A stretch of DNA of 22,510 nucleotides. Origin: RGIG1681 sp964646345 (lineage in GTDB: Bacteria > Bacillota > Clostridia > Christensenellales > UBA1242). Under the pieces are notes generated by a model. That model saw only the letters and a program-made list of their open reading frames with translations. It was not told the origin of the DNA and did no database searches. Positions 15,222 to 21,546 of this stretch are shown one piece after another. Position 1 is the first letter of the stretch, and every line of letters begins with the position of its first letter. Made by a program: the position numbers and the translations under genes. The stretch spans positions 1 to 22,510 of the forward strand of contig CAZYDU010000009.1 of NCBI GenBank assembly GCA_964646345.1, written 5' to 3'.

Positions 15222-16250
15222 ATGGAAAAGAAAGATATCCATTCACACTTCACAGTTCTTGAAACATCGGTTTTAAACAAAAAGCCTAATCAACAACTCA
15301 TAGACATTGATGAAATTAATCTAAAACAAAATTGTGTTGTTATACTTTGCGGAAACACAACAAAATCTCCAGCCCGTGCATCAACATACACAAAATATGT
15401 TTATGATTGGCTAGCAAATAGCAACAAACAAGAAAAACTTAAATATTACTCAATATTTTATCCAGCCGACCAACCACTTCTAAATACTTTTACACAAAAT
15501 CCAAGCTATGATTACAAAGAATTGTCTGATACAATTTTTTCTAGCATAGTAAAGGATAACGACACCCTATTGCCCGCTGATAAAATTTCACACAATCTTA
15601 ACAAAGTTACATTTTTTGGTCACAGTGTTGGCGGTCTAATCATGAATAACATCACAAATGAGTTTATTAACTTTCTTATAACAAATAATTATTCCGATTA
15701 TGATATTGATAAGATTTTAACTAGCATAAAATTTATTGCATACTCGCCTTTCCAAACTGTAGACCTGCCAATCAATGCAATTTATATTGCTCCGCTTTAC
15801 GATTCATTAGGTAGCACAAAAAAATGCTTGGATAAAGTCAAGAAAAGCGATTATATGACAACCAATGATAAACTTGCTGGTTTCATAAAACAAAGTTATA
15901 GATACAAATATTACTCAAACTATCTAGAAAAAGTCACACCAGTATTTTTTGATACACAAACAAACTACATCTCAACAGATAGAACTTTTGTTGCAATTCC
16001 AAACCTGCTTTATTTTGATGGGGTTTGTGAAGACCATAACCTAGCAGGCGTCATTAACAGCACCAATAATAACCCAGCAAAAACAACCGCGGGCAAATTA
16101 TCTACAAAATTTATGAATATAGTCATGAGATATTGTGCGGAAAAAACAAAAGAAAATATCTCCACACGTGAATTATACGACATAATAACAAAATCCGAAG
16201 AATCAAAATCCAAACCAATAGAAAACACTGTTACCGAAAACCAAAAATAG
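15222..16250 (+). CDS. Alpha/beta-hydrolase-like protein, Ser nucleophile
   Basis: 342 residues, no signal peptide or membrane span, presumably cytoplasmic. I do not recognise a named family. The elements of an alpha/beta hydrolase are present: strand plus oxyanion-like VVILCGNTT (39-47), nucleophile elbow FGHSVGG (132-138) with S135, a candidate acid D194 in IAPLYD, and a histidine H272 in EDHNLA. The N-terminal 35 residues and the last 30 are polar and probably disordered. AAAGGAG lies seven bases before the ATG. A paralogue starts eight bases after its stop, sharing the GNTT, GH-x-x-G, I-x-P-x-x-D and DH motifs in the same order. Esterase, lipase or amidase activity is plausible, but the substrate is unknown. 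Confidence 0.72.
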   Translation: MEKKDIHSHFTVLETSVLNKKPNQQLIDIDEINLKQNCVVILCGNTTKSPARASTYTKYVYDWLANSNKQEKLKYYSIFYPADQPLLNTFTQNPSYDYKELSDTIFSSIVKDNDTLLPADKISHNLNKVTFFGHSVGGLIMNNITNEFINFLITNNYSDYDIDKILTSIKFIAYSPFQTVDLPINAIYIAPLYDSLGSTKKCLDKVKKSDYMTTNDKLAGFIKQSYRYKYYSNYLEKVTPVFFDTQTNYISTDRTFVAIPNLLYFDGVCEDHNLAGVINSTNNNPAKTTAGKLSTKFMNIVMRYCAEKTKENISTRELYDIITKSEESKSKPIENTVTENQK

Positions 16251-16258
16251 GGGGAAAT

Positions 16259-17275
16259 ATGACACAAAATAATTCAAAACAACTAATAAAACTTGGAAGA
16301 CGTGAACAAGCAAGTAAACAAATTGAACATAACTGGTCAGAATTAGACCCTGAAAAAACAGCAATCACAAAAAAGACTATCTTGGTTTTCGGTGGCAACA
16401 CAACCGATAATCCTGAAGAAGCAAATGGTTATGCAAAAGCTTTTGAATCTTTACTAATTCCAAAACTCAGAACCAATACTGACATCTTATCGTTTTTCTA
16501 TAAAACTGAATTGCTACAACGTGAAAATGGGCCTATTTCAAATGAATATATTGAAGCAATGAATAAAATTTTCAATGATATTTTCAAACCACTTCTCTAT
16601 GACAATAAAGGATACATGAAGGAAATGCAAGGCATAGAAAAAGCATTTCGAAAACTTGTGTTTGTTGGACATTGTGGCGGTTGCAACCTTATAAATATTA
16701 CTATAGACAATTTTTACAACGAACTCTTAAAAAAATATCCACCAGCAACAGCAAACAATCTTATTGGAAAAATTCAATACATCGCTTACAACGCCTACGA
16801 ATATCCTAGTTACAACACAAACTCTCTTTTCATTAGTCCTTCGGCTGACCCAAACTATAGTTGGCTAAAAATGCTTGATACATTCCAATATCAATCCATT
16901 GACACCGACTATCCAAAAGGCATACATAAAGAATTTTTCAAAAACAAATATTCCGATCGTCCTGGACAAGTACTAAAACAAGCATTTGAAAACGAAAGAG
17001 CTGTTGCATTTAAATCTGGAAATGCAACTTATATTGTTCCTGATAGAATGAATCCTGAAGAACGCCTTGGAGACCACTCTATTGCCTGTATAACAAAACA
17101 AAAATATTTAGACCCACGTAACGTTTATGCTGAAACTGCTAATCTCACTAGAAATACCGCCAAATTATACTTAAACCAATTCGTATCTGACATAATTCCA
17201 AATTTAAAAAACATGTTCAGCAAAACCACAAGCATGATTATCGAGTCCCAAAAAGGCTCACAACCTGGAGAATAA
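16259..17275 (+). CDS. Alpha/beta-hydrolase-like paralogue, Cys in the nucleophile position
   Basis: 338 residues, collinear with the preceding protein. Shared points are ILVFGGNTT (41-49), FVGHCGG (135-141), ISPSAD with D197 and GDHSIA with H273. At the elbow the serine is replaced by C139 (G-H-C-G-G). The AGT to TGT change is a single base, and the putative Asp and His are kept, so the site is more likely a Cys-Asp-His variant than a dead one; dienelactone hydrolases use a similar Cys elbow. The ribosome site GGGGA precedes the ATG closely. The eight-base gap shows one transcript with the first paralogue, ended by the terminator at 17282. Overall identity is low, so the duplication is old or fast-diverging. 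Confidence 0.7.
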   Translation: MTQNNSKQLIKLGRREQASKQIEHNWSELDPEKTAITKKTILVFGGNTTDNPEEANGYAKAFESLLIPKLRTNTDILSFFYKTELLQRENGPISNEYIEAMNKIFNDIFKPLLYDNKGYMKEMQGIEKAFRKLVFVGHCGGCNLINITIDNFYNELLKKYPPATANNLIGKIQYIAYNAYEYPSYNTNSLFISPSADPNYSWLKMLDTFQYQSIDTDYPKGIHKEFFKNKYSDRPGQVLKQAFENERAVAFKSGNATYIVPDRMNPEERLGDHSIACITKQKYLDPRNVYAETANLTRNTAKLYLNQFVSDIIPNLKNMFSKTTSMIIESQKGSQPGE

Positions 17276-17281
17276 TAAATG

Positions 17282-17308
17282 ACAGCGAGACTAAATCGCT
17301 GTTTTTTA
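17282..17308 (+). terminator. Terminator after the hydrolase pair
   Basis: Seven-base stem ACAGCGA / TCGCTGT (17282-17288 with 17296-17302) and a six-T tail, seven bases after the stop codon. Confidence 0.85.
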
Positions 17309-17378
17309 TTAAATTTTCTCAATTTCAGCTAATTCTTAATTATCCGTTATTTTCTTTAGCTCAGACAAAACAATAACA

Positions 17379-17407
17379 TTGACAAAATCTCTAAAAAAGT
17401 ATATGAT
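17379..17407 (+). promoter_or_regulatory. tyrS promoter
   Basis: TTGACA (17379-17384), 17-bp spacer, TATGAT (17402-17407). The start is expected near 17414, leaving a leader of about 85 bases. That is too short for a T-box, and no AGGGTGG-type antiterminator sequence is present. Confidence 0.82.
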
Positions 17408-17498
17408 AATTTCAATTATTACAACCTTCTTATAATTTATTAAATCTATAAATAAAATTATTTGGTTGCTATAAAATCCAAAAATAAAGGGGAAAATT

Positions 17499-18749
17499 AT
17501 GAAAAAAACTGATACTAATTTATACAACGAACTAAAAGAGCGTGGCTTATTGTATCAATGCACAAATGAAGAAAAACTCAAAGAAATGCTTGAAAGTGGA
17601 GCACCTATTACCCTTTATGAAGGAAGCGACCCAACCGCAGACAGCCTTCATATTGGGCACTGCGTACCTTATTGCATTTTGCGTAGGTTTCAAAAAGCTG
17701 GTCACAAAGTTTTGGTTCTTATGGGCGGAGCAACTGCCTGCATCGGCGACCCTAGTGGCAAAACCGAAATGAGAAAAATGCTATCTAAGCAAGAAATTGA
17801 ACATAACATCAATAAAATCAAAAACACACTAAAAGTATTCCTTGATTTTGATGGCGAGAACCCTGCAATTATTGTAAATAATGCAGACTGGTTTAAAAAC
17901 ATCAACTACATCGATTTTATGCGTGACATTGGTGTTCACTTCAATGTTAACAAAATGCTTTCTGCTGAAATTTACAAAAACAGAATCGAAAATGGCGGTT
18001 TGTCATTCTTTGAAATGGGCTACCAACTCATGCAAGCCTATGACTTTGTTCACTTAAATCGTGAATATGGTTGCTCGCTTCAATACGGCGGTGCTGACCA
18101 ATGGGGAAACATTGCAGCAGGTAGTGAACTTCAAAGAAAACTTAACTATGTAAACGGCACAAACATTGAACTTGTTGGAGCAACTAACCCACTTCTTCTC
18201 ACTCCAGAAGGCAAGAAAATGGGCAAAACCGAAAAAGGTGCTATTTGGATTGATAAAGACAAGATTTCAGCATACGATTTCTATCAAGGCATTTACCAAA
18301 CTCCTGATGCTTGTGTAAAAATGATGTTTGCACTCTTTACTGACATTCCAATGTCTGAGATTGATACAATCATCAAAGAAGATATTGTTAAAGCTAAAAA
18401 GAGACTTTGCTATGAAATTACAAAATTTGTCCGTGGCGAAGAAGATGCAATCCTAGCACAAAAGATGAGCGAAAACTTATTCACAGACGGCGGAAACGAT
18501 GCCCCTGAATATAAAATCACACAAAACGAAATTGCAAACGGAATCTCAATTCTTGATTTATTGGTTCAAACCAAACTTTGCCAAAGCAAGGGCGAAGCAA
18601 GAAAAATGATTTTAGGTGGTGGTATTACCGCTAAGTCTGAAAAAGTAACTGATGTTAATTTAATAGTTACCACTTCAGACCTTGACGAAAACAAATCAAT
18701 TCTTTTAAAGAAAGGCAAAAAGACTTTTATTAAAGTCGTTGTTAAATAA
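17499..18749 (+). CDS. tyrS: Tyrosyl-tRNA synthetase
   Basis: 416 residues, normal length for the bacterial TyrRS. It charges tRNA-Tyr with tyrosine in the cytoplasm. Class I signature HIGH is at residues 51-54 (DPTADSLHIGH), YQLMQAYDF at 175-183, GADQWGN at 198-204 and the KMSKS-like loop KMGKT at 240-244. The C-terminal S4 RNA-binding domain (ILDLLVQTKLCQSKGEARKM onward) is complete. The ribosome site AAAGGGGAA lies about six bases upstream. The gene sits alone between its own promoter and terminator. The lack of a T-box leader is notable, since many Firmicutes tyrS genes have one. Confidence 0.97.
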   Translation: MKKTDTNLYNELKERGLLYQCTNEEKLKEMLESGAPITLYEGSDPTADSLHIGHCVPYCILRRFQKAGHKVLVLMGGATACIGDPSGKTEMRKMLSKQEIEHNINKIKNTLKVFLDFDGENPAIIVNNADWFKNINYIDFMRDIGVHFNVNKMLSAEIYKNRIENGGLSFFEMGYQLMQAYDFVHLNREYGCSLQYGGADQWGNIAAGSELQRKLNYVNGTNIELVGATNPLLLTPEGKKMGKTEKGAIWIDKDKISAYDFYQGIYQTPDACVKMMFALFTDIPMSEIDTIIKEDIVKAKKRLCYEITKFVRGEEDAILAQKMSENLFTDGGNDAPEYKITQNEIANGISILDLLVQTKLCQSKGEARKMILGGGITAKSEKVTDVNLIVTTSDLDENKSILLKKGKKTFIKVVVK

Positions 18750-18757
18750 ATTAAAGC

Positions 18758-18790
18758 AAAAAGACAAGAGTATCCAATTCTTGTCTTTTT
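18758..18790 (+). terminator. tyrS terminator
   Basis: Twelve-base perfect stem AAAAAGACAAGA / TCTTGTCTTTTT (18758-18769 with 18779-18790) with a nine-base loop. Confidence 0.9.
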
Positions 18791-18795
18791 ATGAG

Positions 18796-18824
18796 TTGAC
18801 AAAATTTTTAAACATTTTTATACT
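18796..18824 (+). promoter_or_regulatory. Promoter of the zinc-ribbon/TPR membrane protein
   Basis: TTGACA (18796-18801), 17-bp spacer, TATACT (18819-18824). It starts six bases after the tyrS terminator stem. Confidence 0.8.
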
Positions 18825-18852
18825 TTAATTAAATTAATATTTGGAGCAACAA

Positions 18853-19572
18853 ATGGTTAAATCCCAAAAATACCCTAATTGCGGAGCAAATTTAAAACTT
18901 GATAAATTAACAGGTATTTTACAATGCAATAACTGTGACTCAACTTTCTCGCTAGATAAAAATAATATTCCTGAAGAATTTAATCTTATAGATAATGGGA
19001 ATAAATTTATTAAACTAAAAGAATATGAAAAAGCTTATGAAAGTTTTGAAAAAGCTTGCAATGTCTCGCCTGACAATTATGCTTGTTGGCTGGGACTTGC
19101 AAAAGCAATTACCAAAAATTTCAAAACCATAGACGAATCAAACATCAAAGAATCAAAAAAACTTGTAACGAATGCAAAAAATTGTGCAACTGACGAAGAT
19201 TTAAAAACATTAGAAAACGAACTAAAGAATTATTACTATTTAGTAGAAAGTTTTGAGAAAAAACAAAAGCAGGAAAAGCAAAACAACTCTTATCAAAACA
19301 AATTGCAACTCACAACTCTAGCCATATTCATAATCTTAGCAGTCGCCAGTATTTTAGTAACTTGTTTAAGCATAAAAGATGCTTTCATTTGGAAGGTTGT
19401 TGACATCGTTATTATTTTAGCAATCAACTTGGTCCTATATTTCTTTATCCCAAAATTACTTCTACTTTTGAAATTTAAAACCAAGAAACAAATTATAATA
19501 AGCATCATAATTTATGTTATTATCATGCTAACCGTACTTGGCATCAACATCTATGCACTCACAACAATATAA
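18853..19572 (+). CDS. Zinc-ribbon-like and TPR-like membrane protein
   Basis: 239 residues from the ATG at 18853; GGAG at 18843-18846 gives suitable spacing and rules out the TTG at 18841 that contains it. The N-terminus looks like a zinc ribbon, YPNCGANL, then LQCNNCDSTFSL, but the usual first cysteine (CPNCG) is a tyrosine, leaving three cysteines. A TPR-like helical pair follows (about 44-85, LKEYEKAYESFEKACNVSPDNY), then a charged linker. Three hydrophobic spans close the protein: LAIFIILAVASILVTCL, VVDIVIILAINLVLYFFI and IIISIIIYVIIMLTVLG. The function is unknown; similar zinc-ribbon plus TPR membrane proteins are common in gut Clostridia. It is monocistronic, with its own promoter and terminator. 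Confidence 0.8.
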   Translation: MVKSQKYPNCGANLKLDKLTGILQCNNCDSTFSLDKNNIPEEFNLIDNGNKFIKLKEYEKAYESFEKACNVSPDNYACWLGLAKAITKNFKTIDESNIKESKKLVTNAKNCATDEDLKTLENELKNYYYLVESFEKKQKQEKQNNSYQNKLQLTTLAIFIILAVASILVTCLSIKDAFIWKVVDIVIILAINLVLYFFIPKLLLLLKFKTKKQIIISIIIYVIIMLTVLGINIYALTTI

Positions 19573-19574
19573 TG

Positions 19575-19603
19575 AAAAATAGCAGAAACTCTGCTATTTT
19601 TTG
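19575..19603 (+). terminator. Terminator after the zinc-ribbon/TPR gene
   Basis: Twelve-base perfect stem AAAAATAGCAGA / TCTGCTATTTTT (19575-19586 with 19590-19601) with a tight three-base loop and a T tail. Confidence 0.9.
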
Positions 19604-19694
19604 TTTTTATATTGATTTTTTATAAATTTAACACCCATTTTGCGTTTTTATTTTAAGTAAATTACAAAAAATATTATCACTTTTTATTTAATTG

Positions 19695-19703
19695 TGATAT
19701 TAT
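19695..19703 (+). promoter_or_regulatory. Extended -10 promoter of the YitT-family gene
   Basis: TGATATTAT (TGn plus TATTAT). An inverted repeat TATCAC (19675-19680) / GTGATA (19694-19699) spans the -35 to -10 interval and could be an operator, though it is short. Confidence 0.45.
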
Positions 19704-19732
19704 AAAATTGGTTTAACATTTAGGAGAAAATT

Positions 19733-20632
19733 ATGTATATAAAAGCAAATAAAAAGTGGCAACATGTATTAGATTTTTCAATGATTATTCTAGGAACTTT
19801 AATTATGGGGTTCTCATTTAGTGTTTTTCTTGAGCCAAACAACATAACAACCGGCGGATTTTCGGCACTTGCATTGATTATAAATACACTTTTAAGCAAA
19901 GCTGGAATAACAAACATTCCAACATCAGCAATTTACCTTGTGTTAAATATTGGTCTTTACATTCTTGCACTAAGAACCCTTGGCAAAGTTTTTGCAATAA
20001 AAGCACTTGTTGGAATTTTATCATTTTCACTTGGAATGCAAATCTTTAGCATGATTAATTTCAATATCACTTATGAATTATTAATTTCAGCTGTTTTCGG
20101 CGGAACAATTATGGGTGTTGGTGTTGGCTTGGTTGTGCGTTTCGGCGGTTCAACAGGTGGTTCGGATATGATTGCCTGTATCCTAAAAAAGAAAAATCCA
20201 AATGCAACTCTCGGAACTTTTATAATTATTGTTGATTTTGTAATCATTGCCCTTTCACTTTTTGTATTTACAAATGGCTTCGAACTTTTGCCATACACAA
20301 TAGTTGCTCTCTTGCTTTCAATGATAGCAACTGACTTTGTTAACGAAGGCTACAAACAAGTCAGAGCATTCAACATCATCACAACCAAACCAGTTGAGCT
20401 ATCTAATGCAATTATGTAGCAAATCGGACGTGGCTGTTCTTGCATAGACATAAAAGGCATGCATACTAATAGTGATAAGTGCATTGTTTTGTGCTTGATT
20501 AGCAAGTTTCAAACTAGTCAATTAAAAACAATAATCAAACAAATCGACCCAAATGCTTTTGTTTACACCACCAAAGTATCCGAAGTTGTCGGAACTTGGA
20601 ACAGCATTTCAGAAATTAATAAATCTAAGTAA
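19733..20632 (+). pseudogene. YitT family membrane protein interrupted by an in-frame TAG
   Basis: AGGAG precedes the ATG. The first 228 codons encode the YitT membrane domain, about five spans, with the typical TGGFSALALIINTLL and RFGGSTGGSDMIACIL. At 20417-20419 a TAG stops translation. The same frame stays open for 70 more codons to TAA at 20630-20632, and these continue the family sequence: QIGRGCSCIDIKGM, then IIKQIDPNAFVYTTKVSEVVG, the C-terminal cytoplasmic DUF2179 domain. Without the TAG the protein would have 299 residues, normal for the family. So one codon breaks an otherwise intact gene, just inside DUF2179. Explanations are recent nonsense mutation, an assembly or read error, or readthrough. 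TAG ends three other genes here, so the code is not globally changed. YitT function is unclear. Confidence 0.8.
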
Positions 20633-20656
20633 TCTTTCATAATTTTATGGTAAATC

Positions 20657-20687
20657 AAAAAGCACTCCAAAAAGGAGTGTCTTTTTC
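20657..20687 (+). terminator. Terminator after the YitT-family gene
   Basis: Stem AAAAAGCACTCC / GGAGTGTCTTTTT (20657-20668 with 20674-20686) around five A's, with one bulge and a T tail. It resembles the tRNA-Arg terminator 180 bases further on. Confidence 0.87.
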
Positions 20688-20830
20688 TTAGTTGGTATTT
20701 ATCATTAGGGATTCGTTCCGCTTGCGAAGCTGGGGCTGGTGGCTGTACCGCTATCACGCTGGGCACTAAAAACTTGCCACCGGCAATTTTTCTTAATGTG
20801 TCGTTCGATTCTCTCTTTTTCGTTTGCATG
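20688..20830. other. GC-rich intergenic stretch with a decayed tRNA 3'-end-like segment
   Basis: No credible gene. At 20688-20715 the sequence reads TTAGTTGGT, ten bases, AGGGATTCG. The 3' end of the tRNA-Arg at 20869-20894 reads TTAGTTGGT, eight bases, AGGGATTCG in the same orientation. The next 60 bases are clearly more GC-rich than the window, with small hairpins (GCTT-GCG-AAGC, TTGCC-ACC-GGCAA). The stretch could be a tRNA relic, an attachment-site scar or one copy of a dispersed intergenic repeat. Confidence 0.5.
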
Positions 20831-20873
20831 ACTAAGCAAAAACACCCCTTTTCAGGAGTGCTTTTTGCTTAGT
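20831..20873 (-). terminator. tRNA-Arg terminator
   Basis: A long hairpin starts just past the CCA end. ACTAAGCAAAAA (20831-20842) pairs perfectly with TTTTTGCTTAGT (20862-20873), and an imperfect CACCCC / GGAGTG continues inward. T-rich on the minus strand. Confidence 0.8.
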
Positions 20874-20950
20874 TGGTGCAACCGGAGGGATTCGAACCCC
20901 CGACCATTCGGTTCGTAGCCGAGTACTCTATCCAGCTGAGCTACGGTTGC
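20874..20950 (-). tRNA. tRNA-Arg, anticodon ACG
   Basis: 77 bases including an encoded CCA. The acceptor stem GCAACCG pairs with CGGTTGC; D-arm GCTC-AGCTGGATA-GAGT; anticodon loop CTACGAA with anticodon ACG; T-arm GGGGGTTCGAATCCCTC; discriminator A. The outer pair of the anticodon stem is a C-A mismatch, the other four pairs are sound. ACG is normally deaminated to ICG by TadA to read CGU, CGC and CGA. Confidence 0.96.
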
Positions 20951-20963
20951 ATTAACATTAAGT

Positions 20964-20992
20964 ATCATATACCTTTTTTACATTTTTGTCAA
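20964..20992 (-). promoter_or_regulatory. tRNA-Arg promoter
   Basis: TTGACA (20987-20992), 17-bp spacer, TATGAT (20964-20969) on the minus strand, 13 bases upstream of the tRNA 5' end. It has the same two hexamers as the tyrS promoter. Confidence 0.85.
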
Positions 20993-21071
20993 TAATTTAT
21001 TCCAACATCAATTTTTATTTTTAATTTATATAATCAAATCGCTTAATTTTCTTTCTAAACAAAATTATTTA

Positions 21072-21080
21072 TGTTACAAT
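21072..21080 (+). promoter_or_regulatory. Extended -10 promoter of the 100-residue protein gene
   Basis: TGTTACAAT (TGn plus TACAAT at 21075-21080). A weak -35, TTTCTA, lies 17 bp upstream. Confidence 0.5.
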
Positions 21081-21112
21081 AGTCTCATATTTTGTTTAAA
21101 GGAGTACCCCCT

Positions 21113-21415
21113 ATGGAAAACTCTGAACTTTTACAACTCGAAACACAAAAAGCCAATTTAGTCAACTATTTGAATACTCTCGTTTATGGTTCTATTCGAA
21201 CAAGGATACATGGCGGTATTCAATATATTTATGTAAGGCGTCCAAAAAATGGTGAAATGAAATTTGAATTGGTTGGCGAATTTACCAGAGAACTTTATGA
21301 TATGGTTTTAAATAACTGTAAAAAAGCAAAATTTCTCCGCAATGAACTTAGATACATAGAAAGACAAATAAAGTCGCTTCAATCCGCACCAACCATTGAG
21401 AATAACCAACCATAG
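21113..21415 (+). CDS. Small helical protein of unknown function
   Basis: 100 residues from the ATG at 21113, preceded by AAAGGAG with eight-base spacing; an earlier TTG in frame overlaps that ribosome site. The layout is helix, beta hairpin, helix: a Leu-rich heptad-like start (LLQLETQKANLVNYLNTL), a central strand pair (IHGGIQYIYVRRP, then EMKFELVGEFT), and a long amphipathic C-terminal helix (NCKKAKFLRNELRYIERQIKSL) suited to coiled-coil pairing. The arrangement recalls small DUF6788-like proteins, but the match is by eye and weak. It lies 131 bp upstream of the weakly GNAT-like gene with no clear terminator between them. Confidence 0.7.
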   Translation: MENSELLQLETQKANLVNYLNTLVYGSIRTRIHGGIQYIYVRRPKNGEMKFELVGEFTRELYDMVLNNCKKAKFLRNELRYIERQIKSLQSAPTIENNQP

Positions 21416-21508
21416 TTCCACTAAAAATTTCCACTTTACTCGCCCGTAAAACTTTATAAACCGATATTGTTTACACCCGTTATAATACCGCCATTAGTTC
21501 ATTTTTAG

Positions 21509-21537
21509 TTGCTTTAATTATCTTTTGCTGATAAAAT
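21509..21537 (+). promoter_or_regulatory. Promoter of the GNAT-like gene, next to its start codon
   Basis: TTGCTT (21509-21514), 17-bp spacer, extended -10 TGATAAAAT with hexamer 21532-21537. It ends nine bases before the ATG, and no ribosome site is present between them. Confidence 0.55.
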
Positions 21538-21546
21538 AGTATCGTT

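Noticed and set aside
17336..17527. Minus-strand 63-codon frame upstream of tyrS
   Set aside because: It overlaps the tyrS start and promoter; the hydrophobic composition reflects AT-rich DNA. No ribosome site.
20417..20419. Genome-wide reassignment of TAG to a sense codon
   Set aside because: TAG is the proper stop of the membrane-anchored protein (4964), the first hydrolase (16250) and the 100-residue protein (21415).
20563..20829. Minus-strand open frame of 88 codons in the GC-rich intergenic stretch
   Set aside because: It runs through the YitT-family terminator and into the 3' end of that gene on the opposite strand, has no ribosome site and no recognisable domain.
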